A DNA stretch of 64,000 nucleotides from Haloferax mediterranei ATCC 33500 (GCF_000306765.2 NC_017941.2:1054001-1118000); one strand, 5' to 3'. Positions 8,738 through 17,900 are shown, numbered from the stretch's first letter. The notes: generated from the sequence alone by a model not told the origin. A program made the numbers and translations.

Positions 8738-9736
8738 TTACAGATACTGCGCTAGTCCGAGTGCTTCGACGAGCGGAACACCCGCAATCACGGCACCGAT
8801 GAGATAGCCGCCGATGGCTCCGCCGTTGAGAAGCGGGAGTCCGGCGTGGGCGCGGCCTTTCATCACGGCCCACATGAGACCGGCGAAGCCGATGAACGTC
8901 CCGACCATGGCGAGCAGTGCGGGCAAATTCAACACCGGAAGCGCCGAGATGCCGAGCGCCGGGGCTTCCGAGAAGACCGCCGCCGACGCGACCATCACCG
9001 TCGGCATGACCGCGTCGCCGAGACCGATGAAGAACGCGTCGCGGTCGGCGGGGTCGCGTTCTTCGTCTGTGTCTCCTGCGTCTGCGTCTTCCGCATCGTT
9101 CCCGGCGTCCGCGTCCGCTGCATTCTCACCGACATCGTTTGCATCGCGCGCGAAGTCGTCGTCGAGGAGCGAGTACGAGAAGGTCGTCGGGATGACGAGC
9201 ACGACCGGAATTCGGAGGTCCATCACTCCTTCGGCGAGGTCGAGCATGTGTTTCGTCTTGTAGACGCTGATAGCGTCGTAGACGGCGAGAACCGATAGGA
9301 GTACGAGCGACGGGAGCAGTCCGAAACTAATGCCGAACAGTCCTGCTGCGCCCGCGCCCATGAGCGCTCCCGAGATGTCGATGACGTACCACTCGGGATA
9401 GACGAAGAGCGCGATGGCGACGGCCGCCGAGAGACCGATTGCGAGGGGTTCGCTCGGGATGATGGCCGAGAAGACGTACCACGAGAGCAACCCGCTCGTA
9501 AAGACGATAATCCCGCGAATGAGTTGGTCGAGGTCGTATTTGAACGCCGCGAGCATGAACGCCGTCATACCGATAATCGCGCCGATGTAGACGAGGCTAT
9601 TCGTCGGGTTTGACGGGTCGTCGAACGTCTGGTATCCGAGTTCGGAAAAGGTCGGAGCGAGGGCGAGCGCACCCACCTGTACGACGAGGAAGATGAGGGC
9701 GGCGAGGGCGACCCCTCGATAGGCGCGGCGTGACAT
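8738..9736 (-). CDS. Presenilin/signal-peptide-peptidase-type intramembrane aspartyl protease
   Basis: 332-aa membrane protease of family A22. The catalytic pair is visible: D154 in VYDAISVYKTKHM (YD motif) and D241 in GLGDAVMP (GLGD motif). The third motif, normally PAL, reads PLLNGG at 301-306. About nine hydrophobic segments are present, with a long acidic loop (about 193-233) between the two catalytic helices, where archaeal and eukaryotic members also have a loop. It is the third gene of an apparent operon after srp19 and gar1 (48 bp after gar1). Its substrates are unknown. Confidence 0.93.
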   Translation of the reverse strand: MSRRAYRGVALAALIFLVVQVGALALAPTFSELGYQTFDDPSNPTNSLVYIGAIIGMTAFMLAAFKYDLDQLIRGIIVFTSGLLSWYVFSAIIPSEPLAIGLSAAVAIALFVYPEWYVIDISGALMGAGAAGLFGISFGLLPSLVLLSVLAVYDAISVYKTKHMLDLAEGVMDLRIPVVLVIPTTFSYSLLDDDFARDANDVGENAADADAGNDAEDADAGDTDEERDPADRDAFFIGLGDAVMPTVMVASAAVFSEAPALGISALPVLNLPALLAMVGTFIGFAGLMWAVMKGRAHAGLPLLNGGAIGGYLIGAVIAGVPLVEALGLAQYL

Positions 9737-9784
9737 GAAGGGGCGTTTCCACCCGAAGGCTTTGGGGATTGCGCTCTGGATTCG

Positions 9785-10009
9785 TCAGCGGGCGTAAAGT
9801 TTGCTGCCGACGAGTCGCGCTGGATTGCCGTCGTCAGCCGTGATAGCGACGTACGGACGGTCGACCGGGCCGAACACGTCGACGATACGGCCAACTGTCG
9901 AGAGCGATTCATCGACAACCATCGTGCCGATGTCCGGTTGGTCGTCGTCGCCGAGGCGAACGATAGCGAGTCCTTGTGCCGTTCGGGAGACGGTGCCGAT
10001 TCGTCGCAT
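9785..10009 (-). CDS. gar1: H/ACA RNP protein Gar1
   Basis: 74-aa Gar1 core of the archaeal box H/ACA pseudouridylation RNP; it binds Cbf5 and helps substrate release. The small beta-barrel pattern is seen in RRIGTVSRTAQGLAIVRLG, then PDIGTMVVDE, then VGRIVDVFGPVDRPYVAI. The start overlaps the srp19 stop (TGATG), and the srp19-gar1 pairing is usual in euryarchaea. Confidence 0.92.
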   Translation of the reverse strand: MRRIGTVSRTAQGLAIVRLGDDDQPDIGTMVVDESLSTVGRIVDVFGPVDRPYVAITADDGNPARLVGSKLYAR

Positions 10010-10287
10010 CAGTCGCGGAGGATGTCGACGTAGGCGGCGGCGGCCTGTACGATGTCGTTTTTGGTGGCGTCGTCGGCGTTGTTCACGAGGACGCGACCGC
10101 GCGGCTCGAACTCACGGGAGTACTGTTTGTCTCGTTCGATGACCGCGTCGTAGCCGACCTGCTGGACGGCCTTCGCAACTTCGTCTACGGTCGGGTCTTC
10201 GACTGCTGCCGACTTGGAGACCCGCCGACCCTCGCTACGCGAAAGCGAGGCGTCGAGGTAGGCGGGGTAGATGACGTTCTCGACCAT
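10009..10287 (-). CDS. srp19: Signal recognition particle 19 kDa protein
   Basis: 92 aa. SRP19 binds helices 6 and 8 of 7S RNA and prepares the site for SRP54. The opening [25 protein letters not shown] is the family signature (IYP.YLD, then SRSEGRR.SK), followed by [18 protein letters not shown] and the PRGRVLV strand. The frame runs 38 codons upstream, but the ATG at 10287 gives the family start. First gene of srp19-gar1-protease. Confidence 0.95.
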   Translation of the reverse strand: MVENVIYPAYLDASLSRSEGRRVSKSAAVEDPTVDEVAKAVQQVGYDAVIERDKQYSREFEPRGRVLVNNADDATKNDIVQAAAAYVDILRD

Positions 10288-10406
10288 ACCCGTGTCTCCG
10301 CCATCCGACGGTAATACGGTTGTGGTCTCTTCGGGGCGGGGAGCAGACGCCTGACGATTCCGTAGTCGGATGTTTATTATACAATGCGTGGTCGGAAACA
10401 AGTGAC

Positions 10407-11354
10407 ATGAGCGGATTCGGGTACGTTGGATTGGTTATACTGTCGGTCGTGTTCGTGTTTTCGTTCCGGTGGCTCGACCCGGGAGCTTCCGCGCAAGTGT
10501 CTCAGCAGTTCGGAATCCCCAGTCACGTGGGCTGGACGTTCGCTATCGCGGCGTTCCTGTGGGCGTACCTCCCCGTTCTCGCGGGAGCAGACATGGGCAA
10601 CGAACTGTGGTTTTTCGGGTCCGTGGTCGCCGGGGTTGGGTTCTTTGCCGTGGCTGTCTCCGTGAGTTCGATAGACGCGTATCGCCTGTTGCGGCGTGTG
10701 TCCTTCGCCGAACCCGAAGCCATCACCCCGAGCGATACACACTCGCTCGTCGGCACTTCGGGTCTACCGATACCACTCTCGGGCGACCGGGAAGACGAGC
10801 CCAAAACACCGTTTTCCGGTCGCCCGTCTGTCTACACCGATTGGACCGTCCGAAGAGGAGATTTCAACAGTTCGAGGAGAGAGTGGAAGCATTTCGGCGA
10901 AGGGACTGAGCAAGCCGAATTCTCGCTCGGAGACGGCACAGTCGAGGTCACTGCAGAGGACCCCCGCACGTTCAACAAAAAAGAACACACGTTCACTATC
11001 GACCTCTCGAAGCACGTCCCGGAGCCCGCGGCCACGTTCCTCAGGGAGCATCCGGACCTCCCGGCTCCCGAGTCGTCGGACGACAACCTCCAATTCGCCG
11101 AGCGATATATCCCTGCCGACAGCTCTGTCACCGTCATCGGAAACGCGACTCAAGCCGCCGACCCCGGCGTCGTCTGTATCGAAGGAGCGTCTGAATCGGT
11201 CTTAATTCGAGGCGACGCCGAACTCGCGCGTTGCACGATGCGCAAGCGCGTCTATTGGCTCGGCGTCGTTGGCATCGTGATGATTCTCGGCGGGCAACTC
11301 TTGGCATTCTGGCTGTCCGCTGTGAGTCTCACTGACGTGCTCTCGACGTTGTGA
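10407..11354 (+). CDS. GIDE/MULAN-like membrane protein
   Basis: 315 aa. Three N-terminal hydrophobic segments ([50 protein letters not shown]) are followed by a soluble domain and a C-terminal membrane helix ([20 protein letters not shown]). The soluble part has the layout of the GIDE domain of MULAN-type proteins: [15 protein letters not shown], a beta-rich stretch, then [16 protein letters not shown]. Haloarchaeal members are often called E3 ubiquitin ligases, but there is no RING finger here, so that name is not justified. The ATG at 10407 opens straight into the first helix. Confidence 0.65.
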   Translation: MSGFGYVGLVILSVVFVFSFRWLDPGASAQVSQQFGIPSHVGWTFAIAAFLWAYLPVLAGADMGNELWFFGSVVAGVGFFAVAVSVSSIDAYRLLRRVSFAEPEAITPSDTHSLVGTSGLPIPLSGDREDEPKTPFSGRPSVYTDWTVRRGDFNSSRREWKHFGEGTEQAEFSLGDGTVEVTAEDPRTFNKKEHTFTIDLSKHVPEPAATFLREHPDLPAPESSDDNLQFAERYIPADSSVTVIGNATQAADPGVVCIEGASESVLIRGDAELARCTMRKRVYWLGVVGIVMILGGQLLAFWLSAVSLTDVLSTL

Positions 11355-11419
11355 CCACTGGCACGCTACGTACTCGCGGGGAACGTGCGAAAATAAAAAC
11401 TGTCGAGATGCGCTGTTCC

Positions 11420-12538
11420 TTACCGGTACCGAGCGAGAAGTGCTACGGCGGCAAGCGCGATAACGCTCACAACCGAACCGAATCCGGGTGCGTCACTCTC
11501 GGTGGTCTGTTCGGGTGTCGCGGTCGTTTCGGGTTCTTCTTCGGTAGTGTTCTCGGTCGCGTTCTCCTGAGTCGTCGTTTCAGTTGCCGAGTCAGTCGAT
11601 TCCGTCACCGACTCGTTCTGGAGTTCCTGATACTGCTCGTAGGCGTCGGGGTGGACCGCCTTCATGATTTCCTCACTCGCTTCGACCGCGCGCGGCGCAG
11701 GCTGTTGGAGTTTGTTGGCGTCGACGACGATGACGTTGCCTTCCTGTATGGCCGTCGTGCTGTTGTAGGCAGGACTGCTCGGAACCGGCGCGTGTGAGGG
11801 GACGACGATGTACTCGGGATTCATGTCGACGACGGTCTCCTCGTTAATCTGGCCGAAGCCGGTGATGTTCGCCTCCGCCGCACCGTTTCGAAGCCCGGCG
11901 GTCGTCATAATCTCGGAGATGAACGTGTTCTTGCCCGAGGTGTAACCGAAGAACGCGTTGAGGCCGACGGGACGCTCGACACCGTCAAGTGCCTGTTCCA
12001 TGTGCTGGATGGACGTGCGCATCTCCTCTGCGCGTTCGAGGCCGGAGTCGCAGTTACCGGTCATGCGACCGATACGTTCGGTTTTGTTCGCAACGCCGTC
12101 GAGCGACTTGCCGGACTCGAAGACGACGACAGTGAGATTGGCCGAGCGGAGTTGCTCGATGCGGTCGGGTTCGGCGTTGTACGAGGAGTTCGGGACGAGC
12201 ACGAGGTCGGGGTCGAGATCGATAACGACCTCGACGTTGAGGCCGCTCGACGCCGAGACGTTCGTTTTCTCGCTCGCGCCGTCGAGGTACGTCGCGTACT
12301 GCGAGACGCCGACGACTTCGTCTTTCGCGCCGATTTCCCACATCGTCTGGGCGGCGCTCGGGTTGGTCGTAACGACGCGCTCGGGGTTCTCGGTGATGTT
12401 CACTTCGGTTCCCGTGGCGTCGGTGACTGTCATCGGGAACGTACACTGTGCAGTCTGGTCTGTGGCCGCGACCGGCGCTGGGACGCCAGCGAACACGGTC
12501 ACGAGTGCCAAGAGCGCGGCAACGTATCGGTAGTTCAC
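11420..12538 (-). CDS. btuF: Cobalamin-type ABC transporter substrate-binding protein, PGF-CTERM anchored
   Basis: 372 aa. A Sec signal peptide (RYVAALLALVTVFAGVPAPVAA) is followed by a periplasmic-binding-type domain of class III (VTDATGTEVNITENPERVV, then DLDPDLVLVP). A Thr/Glu-rich spacer (about 315-348) follows, then a PGF-CTERM tail: PGF at 351-353, a hydrophobic stretch and a final RYR. Such tails are processed by the archaeosortase ArtA and lipid-anchored. It is divergent from btuC-btuD, so all three form one importer for B12 or corrinoids. Siderophore-binding relatives look alike, so the substrate is inferred. Confidence 0.88.
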   Translation of the reverse strand: MNYRYVAALLALVTVFAGVPAPVAATDQTAQCTFPMTVTDATGTEVNITENPERVVTTNPSAAQTMWEIGAKDEVVGVSQYATYLDGASEKTNVSASSGLNVEVVIDLDPDLVLVPNSSYNAEPDRIEQLRSANLTVVVFESGKSLDGVANKTERIGRMTGNCDSGLERAEEMRTSIQHMEQALDGVERPVGLNAFFGYTSGKNTFISEIMTTAGLRNGAAEANITGFGQINEETVVDMNPEYIVVPSHAPVPSSPAYNSTTAIQEGNVIVVDANKLQQPAPRAVEASEEIMKAVHPDAYEQYQELQNESVTESTDSATETTTQENATENTTEEEPETTATPEQTTESDAPGFGSVVSVIALAAVALLARYR

Positions 12539-12598
12539 GATAGTGGCCTCATCGGCAGTTCAATAAATATTTGCCTACTGAAAGCCCGGTTGTGTTAG
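12539..12598. promoter_or_regulatory. Shared promoter between btuF and btuCD
   Basis: The 60-bp divergent gap holds one A/T-rich block (aataaatattt, about 12563-12573), 25-36 bp from both start codons. It can therefore serve as TATA box in both directions. Short GGCA/TGCC arms flank it (12556-12559 and 12574-12577), possibly an operator. Both transcripts would be nearly leaderless. Confidence 0.6.
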
Positions 12599-13693
12599 AT
12601 GAGTGTTCGAACGCGGGCGACCACGTGGGCGATTGGCCTCGCCGCGCTTTTAGTCCTCGTTATCGTGGTGAGCGCCGGCATCGGTGCAGTCACCATCCCA
12701 CCGCGGACCGTCGTCACAATCCTCGTCGACGCGGTCCCGATTCCCGTCGGTGTTTCCGTCCGTAGTTCGACTATCCTTCCGCTCGTGGGGTCGGTCCCGA
12801 CGCCGAGCATCGAGTTCGTCTCGCCGTTCGATTTCACCGTTCCCAGAACCGCCCGCATCATCGTTCTCTCGGTTCGGCTCCCGCGGATTCTCCTCGCAGC
12901 GCTCGTCGGATTCGCACTCGCAACCGCGGGGACCGTCATGCAGGGATTCTTCCGGAATCCGATGGCTGACCCGTCTATCGTCGGTGTCTCGTCGGGTGCT
13001 GCTGTGGGTGCGGTGTCGACTATCGTACTGCCGCTTTCGATTCCGTTCGGACTCGAAGGAGCGGCCTTCGTCAGCGCCGTCGTCACCGCTTTCGTCGTCT
13101 ACCTGCTTGCGACGGAAAACGGCCGAACGCCCGTTGCAACTTTGCTTCTCGCTGGCGTCGCCATCCAGACGTTTCTCGGCGCGGTTATCTCGTTTCTCCT
13201 CCTCCAGAGCGGTGAGAGCCTCCGGCAGGTCGTCTTCTGGCTCATGGGTCACCTCGCGGGCGCGACGTGGGACGAAGTGGGGATGCTTTCTCTCGTGCTC
13301 CCGCTTCCGTTTCTCCTCTTGCTCGTCCACGCCCGCGACCTGAACGTCTTACTCCTCGGCGAAGACGACGCCCACGCCCTCGGAATCGAAGTCGAGCGGG
13401 CGAAACAACTCCTGCTTGCTACGGCGAGTGTCGTCACCGCGGCCGCGGTTGCGGTTTCGGGCGTTATCGGATTCGTCGGTCTCGTCGTCCCGCACATGCT
13501 CCGACTCGTCGTCGGTCCCGACCACCGGATTCTCCTCCCGGCGTCGGCGCTGGCGGGCGCGTCGTTTCTCGTCGCCACCGACACGATTGCCCGGTCGGGC
13601 GCGGCTGAGATTCCGGTCGGCGTGGTAACCGCCGCGGTCGGTGCGCCGTTTTTCCTCTATCTCCTCCGCACGCGGGAGGTGCACTCGCCGTGA
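12599..13693 (+). CDS. btuC: Cobalamin-type ABC transporter permease (FecCD family)
   Basis: 364 aa with about ten membrane helices. FecCD hallmarks are VRLPRILLAALVGFALATAGTVMQGFFRNPMADPSIVGVSSGAA early on, and GVIGFVGLVVPHMLR plus GPDHR in the C-terminal third. Channel for the substrate delivered by BtuF. Its TGA overlaps the GTG start of btuD, so they are translationally coupled. Confidence 0.92.
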   Translation: MSVRTRATTWAIGLAALLVLVIVVSAGIGAVTIPPRTVVTILVDAVPIPVGVSVRSSTILPLVGSVPTPSIEFVSPFDFTVPRTARIIVLSVRLPRILLAALVGFALATAGTVMQGFFRNPMADPSIVGVSSGAAVGAVSTIVLPLSIPFGLEGAAFVSAVVTAFVVYLLATENGRTPVATLLLAGVAIQTFLGAVISFLLLQSGESLRQVVFWLMGHLAGATWDEVGMLSLVLPLPFLLLLVHARDLNVLLLGEDDAHALGIEVERAKQLLLATASVVTAAAVAVSGVIGFVGLVVPHMLRLVVGPDHRILLPASALAGASFLVATDTIARSGAAEIPVGVVTAAVGAPFFLYLLRTREVHSP

Positions 13694-15090
13694 GTGATGC
13701 CTCCACGAGCGACGACCCCAAGAACGACCCCTTCGACGCCGACCCGGCAATCGAACTCGACGACGTCTCGGTGTCCCTCGGCGGCCAGCAGATACTCGAC
13801 GCCATCTCCGCTGAGATTGGCGACGGGACGTTCGTCGGCCTCATCGGCCCCAACGGTGCGGGGAAGACGACGCTTCTCCGGACGCTCAACGGTGCACTGA
13901 CACCGGAACGCGGGACCGTCAAAATCACCGGCGAAGATATTCACGCGCTCTCTTCGAAGGCGGCGAGCAGACTCGTCGCGACCGTCCCGCAGACGACGAG
14001 CGTCACCTTCGACTTCCCCGTCCGCGAGGTCGTCAAGATGGGTCGGACGCCCCACCGTGGCCGGTTCGACGGGTGGAGCGCGGCCGACGAGGCGGCAGTC
14101 GAGCGGGCGATGGAGCGGACCACCATCACGGCCCTCGAAGACCGCCCCGTTACGGAAGTAAGCGGCGGCGAGCGACAGCGCGTCCTCATTGCCCGTGCGC
14201 TGGCACAGAAGACGCCCGTCTTGCTCCTCGACGAACCGACCGCCAGCCTCGACATCAACCATCAGGTTCGGACGCTCGAACTCGTCTCCGACCTCGTTGC
14301 TGATGGGACGACCGCGGTGGCGGCTATTCACGACCTGAATCTCGCGGCTCACTACTGTGATGCTTTGGTACTCCTTTCCGGCGGCCGAATCCTGTCGGCT
14401 GGCGACCCCGAGATGGTGCTCACCGAGTCCAACTTGCAGACGGCATTCGACGCCGAGGCGGTCGTCTCCCGGCACCCCGTGACTGGTTCCGTCTACGTGA
14501 CTGCACTCCCGCAATCGTCCGACGATGCGAGCGGTCGCGTTCACGTCGTCGGTGGCGGCGGAACCGGTGCGCGAGCACTCCACGTCCTCTCTGCCGCGGG
14601 CTATGCGCTTTCTGCCGGCGTGCTCAACGAAGGCGACACTGACGCCGAAGCCGCCCGACGGGTCGGTGCAGACCTCGCGACGGTCCCGCCCTACGCCCCA
14701 GTTGACGATGCTGCACAGGCGGCCCTCGAATCGAACATCGAAGCCGCCGACGTGACCGTCGTCGCAGACGTGGAAGTCGGCGAAGGGAACCTCGCAAACC
14801 TCGAAGCCGCGACGGCCGCTGAGTACCTCGTCCTCGTCGAAGAACGTCCGTTTTCAGAACGAAACTACGCCGGTGACGCCGGTCGCGCCGTCTACGAGCG
14901 ACTCCGCGACCGAGGCCACGTGGTGTCTTCCAGCGAGTTACTTTCCACCGTCGGTGAACTCGCCTGCGAGTCGTTCCGCGAGCGTTCAGGCGAGATGAAA
15001 GACGATACCGATACCAGCGATGTGGAAGGTGACGCCGACGAGACGGACAGCGGTTTTGACGACTCACCATACCACTCAAATCAGTCCTAA
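13690..15090 (+). CDS. btuD: Cobalamin-type ABC transporter ATPase with C-terminal extra domain
   Basis: 466 aa, starting with GTG inside the btuC stop (GTGA). The ATPase domain (about 20-275) has Walker A GPNGAGKT (53-60), signature VSGGE (157-161) and Walker B LLLDEP (178-183). Residues about 280-435 form a second domain opening RVHVVGGGGTGARALHVLSAAGYALSAGVL, which looks like a Rossmann-type alpha/beta fold. The last 25 residues are acidic. Ordinary BtuD proteins are about 250 aa; haloarchaeal ones share this extension, whose task is unknown to me. Confidence 0.9.
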   Translation: MSDASTSDDPKNDPFDADPAIELDDVSVSLGGQQILDAISAEIGDGTFVGLIGPNGAGKTTLLRTLNGALTPERGTVKITGEDIHALSSKAASRLVATVPQTTSVTFDFPVREVVKMGRTPHRGRFDGWSAADEAAVERAMERTTITALEDRPVTEVSGGERQRVLIARALAQKTPVLLLDEPTASLDINHQVRTLELVSDLVADGTTAVAAIHDLNLAAHYCDALVLLSGGRILSAGDPEMVLTESNLQTAFDAEAVVSRHPVTGSVYVTALPQSSDDASGRVHVVGGGGTGARALHVLSAAGYALSAGVLNEGDTDAEAARRVGADLATVPPYAPVDDAAQAALESNIEAADVTVVADVEVGEGNLANLEAATAAEYLVLVEERPFSERNYAGDAGRAVYERLRDRGHVVSSSELLSTVGELACESFRERSGEMKDDTDTSDVEGDADETDSGFDDSPYHSNQS

Positions 15091-15213
15091 CGGGCCGTCG
15101 ACGACTCACGGTCTCCCACAACTGTTAGCCATTGACTGATACGTGTCTACGCAGCGCATACTCAAACATAGTGCGTCCGTCTTGACATTCAGAATTTCGA
15201 GAGGAACCGGACT

Positions 15214-16365
15214 ATGAAACTCGCACTCATCGGGGTCGGTCAGGCTGGCGGAACGGTCGCCGACGCCCTCATTGACTACGACCGACGAACCGGAACTGGC
15301 TTCGTCGCCGACGCAATTGCCGTCAATTCGGCTCGTTCGGACTTACGAGAACTGCGGCACGTCCCAGCGTCGCGGCAGGTTCTCGTCGGGTTACCTCACG
15401 TGATGGGTCACGGCGCCGGTGCAGACATCGAGCTCGGTGCAGACATTGTTGCCGAAGACATCTGCGATGTGCTCGTGATGGTCGACGACCTCCCGATTCA
15501 CGAAATCGATGCCTTCCTTGTGGTTGCTGGACTCGGTGGCGGCACCGGCTCCGGCGGCGCACCCGTCATCGCACGTGAACTCAGCCGAAGCTACGCCAAG
15601 CCCGTCTACGGACTCGGACTGTTGCCCGCACGAGACGAAGGCGGTATCTACGTCATCAACGCCGCGCAGTCGCTCCAGACGTTCGTCCACGAGGTTGACA
15701 ACCTCATACTCTTCGACAACGAGAACTGGCGTCGAAGCGGTGACGCTGCGTACGAGATGCCTAACGCGGAACTCGCCCGCCGATTGGGCGTGCTGTTCGG
15801 TGCCGACGGAACCGACGCCAACGCGGACTTGACTATCGAGACGTCCGAAATCATCAGTACGCTCGCAACCGGCGGCATTTCGACGGTCGGCTACGTATCG
15901 GTCGAACACGATAGACCCGAGCGAGGGCTTCTCTCTCGACTCGTCGGGAGACGCACCGACTCCGATGACACCCCTCACTCGACGAACCGACTCGCCAACC
16001 TCGTGAGACGTGCCGCCCTCGGCCGACTCACGCTCCCGTGTCAAATAGCCGATATTGAACGCGGACTCGTCATCGTCGCCGGGCCACCGGACGTGCTTAC
16101 CCGCCGCGGTCTCGAACGAGGTCGGGCGTGGGTCGAAGACGAGACCGGGTCGCGGGAGATTCGTGGCGGCGACTATCCCGTCGAATCGAACTACGTGGCT
16201 GCTGTCGTCCTCTTTTCCGGTGTGTACGATGTCCCGCGTGTAAAGGAACTTCAGGCAGTCGCCATCGAGGCACAGCGAGAGATGTTCGCCACGCCCGAGT
16301 CGAATGTCGAACCACTCGAAAATCTCGTTGAGACCGATGCCGACCAACTCAAACCGCTGTTTTGA
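15214..16365 (+). CDS. CetZ-family tubulin-like GTPase
   Basis: 383 aa. The N-terminal nucleotide-binding part begins KLALIGVGQAGGTVADAL, and the tubulin signature GGGTGSG is at 108-114. The haloarchaeal CetZ group, unlike cell-division FtsZ, controls cell shape and motility in Haloferax. The short N-terminus with no extension before MKLALIGVG fits CetZ. Helix H7 and the C-domain are present (NLVRRAALGRLTLP). It stands alone with its own upstream region (15091-15213). I do not choose among the numbered CetZ paralogues. Confidence 0.9.
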   Translation: MKLALIGVGQAGGTVADALIDYDRRTGTGFVADAIAVNSARSDLRELRHVPASRQVLVGLPHVMGHGAGADIELGADIVAEDICDVLVMVDDLPIHEIDAFLVVAGLGGGTGSGGAPVIARELSRSYAKPVYGLGLLPARDEGGIYVINAAQSLQTFVHEVDNLILFDNENWRRSGDAAYEMPNAELARRLGVLFGADGTDANADLTIETSEIISTLATGGISTVGYVSVEHDRPERGLLSRLVGRRTDSDDTPHSTNRLANLVRRAALGRLTLPCQIADIERGLVIVAGPPDVLTRRGLERGRAWVEDETGSREIRGGDYPVESNYVAAVVLFSGVYDVPRVKELQAVAIEAQREMFATPESNVEPLENLVETDADQLKPLF

Positions 16366-16473
16366 ATCTGGGCTGATTCCAGTGTCGTCGGAACTGACTC
16401 ATCACTCACACAGAGCTGAATGTACCTCTCACACGGGGAAGGGTCATGGTCCACGAGTGCGAATGTCTATCTA

Positions 16474-17172
16474 ATGGCCGAGTACCCGCTCAAACAACGG
16501 TTCGTGCTCGACACCTCACTTTTTCTCTCCGAGGAGATTCGAGACGACGACGAAACGTTCGAAGAGGGAGTCGAGCGACTCCTCGATACGATTGCTGCCG
16601 CTCGACTGGACCTGAATATCTCGTGTTACATGCCGCCGTCTATCGCCGCCGAACTGGAGCACGTGCTCCGTGAACGCGGCGTTTCGGAGGACGTGCTCGG
16701 CAAACTCGACACGTGGGTCATCAAGAAACACCCCGACCGCTACGAGGTGTACATCCCCGCCGAAATCGTCTATCGGTTTATCGACGAGATGTCGGACCGG
16801 GTCAATCGCGGTCTCCGCGTCTCCGAGAAAGCCGTCCGGAAGGCCGAAGAGTCCAAACGGCGGTCCGACGGGGGGTCGGAACTCTCGGACGTGGATAAGG
16901 TAATCTCCGACCTCCGCGAGGATTATCGCGGCGCGCTCAGACAGGGCGTTCTCGACTCGCGTGAGGACTTTGACCTCCTCATCCTCGCCCGCGAATTGAA
17001 CGCCGGTGTCGTTACCGAGGACACCGGCATCATCAGTTGGGCCGCCGACTTCGGTCTCAGGAATCTCCGCGGGCGGGCCTTTCCGACCTTACTCGAAGAG
17101 TACCTCATGGAACTCGACAGCCTCCGCCCGCAGCGCGGAGACGGCGACCCGACCGACCATAGCCGGTTATAA
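16474..17172 (+). CDS. HARP-type protein-only RNase P homologue (PIN_5, 'RNA ligase partner')
   Basis: 232 aa. PIN-fold metal ligands are visible: D13 in VLDTS, D165/D167 in [12 protein letters not shown]183 in TEDTGI and D192 in AADFG. The helical insert (about 75-135, [13 protein letters not shown] to [14 protein letters not shown]) is where homologues of Aquifex RNase P bind tRNA elbows. The family was formerly named RNA ligase partner/UPF0278. In haloarchaea with a normal RNase P RNA it is not the main 5' tRNA maturase (published for Haloferax), so its role is open. The ATG at 16474 ([15 protein letters not shown]) is preferred over one 18 codons upstream. Confidence 0.88.
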   Translation: MAEYPLKQRFVLDTSLFLSEEIRDDDETFEEGVERLLDTIAAARLDLNISCYMPPSIAAELEHVLRERGVSEDVLGKLDTWVIKKHPDRYEVYIPAEIVYRFIDEMSDRVNRGLRVSEKAVRKAEESKRRSDGGSELSDVDKVISDLREDYRGALRQGVLDSREDFDLLILARELNAGVVTEDTGIISWAADFGLRNLRGRAFPTLLEEYLMELDSLRPQRGDGDPTDHSRL

Positions 17173-17195
17173 TCGTTCGTCTTCGGCTAACCCGA

Positions 17196-17264
17196 ACCGA
17201 CCGCGCTCAGCCGTTCCCACCGACCGCGCCCAGCCGTTCCCACCGACCGCGCTCAGCCGTTCCC
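17196..17264. repeat. Tandem repeat, 23 bp x 3
   Basis: Three head-to-tail 23-bp units (17196-17218, 17219-17241, 17242-17264). Units 1 and 3 are identical and unit 2 has one change (t to c). It lies in the gap between two convergent genes. Confidence 0.92.
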
Positions 17265-17352
17265 AACCGTCTCGGCCACGCTGCTACATAAGCTACCGAC
17301 TAACTCGTCACGAGACACATTTGAGAATACCATTTTCGGCCCTGTAACGTCA

Positions 17353-17553
17353 CTATCGCATCGAGTCGAGGTCGACGAACGTGTCGTCGAGTGCGGTCAC
17401 CCACGTTGTCAGCAGTTCGTCCGGAGTCGCATCTTCGGGATGAATCGTACATTCTTCGCGTCCGTCATCGCGGGTGACGATGCGCGACGTAAGTCGCGGC
17501 CGCGTGGGAACTTCGGTGTTCGAACCCGGTGTGTGTGCTGATTCAGAACCCAT
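17353..17553 (-). CDS. Small haloarchaeal protein (DUF7511-like)
   Basis: 66 aa. A disordered N-terminus (MGSESAHTPGSNTEVPTRP) is followed by a conserved core with LTSRIVTRDDGREECTIHP and TTWVTALDDTFVDLDSMR. It follows the winged-helix gene with a TGATG overlap. I recall this pairing from other haloarchaea, which suggests the two act together. No known function. Confidence 0.7.
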   Translation of the reverse strand: MGSESAHTPGSNTEVPTRPRLTSRIVTRDDGREECTIHPEDATPDELLTTWVTALDDTFVDLDSMR

Positions 17554-17900
17554 CAGAACTCCCCCGGGATGACGACATCGAGTCCGTCCTCGTCGTTCAA
17601 ACAGACCGTAACCGAGTCTACCTCCGTCCGATACTCGTGTGTGTGCGTTCCGTTTGCGCGTAACTGCAGGGTCTCTTCGAGAAGGTTCGCGTCCGAAAGC
17701 TGTTCGAGTTTCCGGTAGGTCGTCGAAAGCGGTACATCACACGTGCTCGAAAGCTCCTGTGCAGTCATCGGGTTGGCTGCGCCCTGAAGCGTCGTGAGTA
17801 TCTGTCTGCACGCACGGTCCGAGAGTGCTTCGAGAACCTGCTCTGCCTGCATCTCGGCGGGGTTGGTCGGGTTGCGTCTAAGGCCGGTCTGCATGCTCAT
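17553..17900 (-). CDS. Winged-helix transcriptional regulator (ArsR-like)
   Basis: 115 aa. The HTH runs from about 20 to 90: AEQVLEALSDRACRQILTTL, then MTAQELSSTCDVPLSTTYRKLEQLSDANLL, then a wing. It ends with a short beta tail (VTVCLNDEDGLDVVIPGEF). No metal-binding cysteine pair typical of metal sensors is present. It shares its 5' region with the divergent Bat-like regulator, and a palindrome lies near its probable start site, which hints at autoregulation. A second ATG at 17894 is possible. Confidence 0.82.
   Translation of the reverse strand: MSMQTGLRRNPTNPAEMQAEQVLEALSDRACRQILTTLQGAANPMTAQELSSTCDVPLSTTYRKLEQLSDANLLEETLQLRANGTHTHEYRTEVDSVTVCLNDEDGLDVVIPGEF

Noticed and set aside
12539..12598. 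Cobalamin riboswitch upstream of btuF/btuC
   Set aside because: Only 60 bp between divergent starts and no B12-box sequence; haloarchaeal transcripts here would be leaderless.
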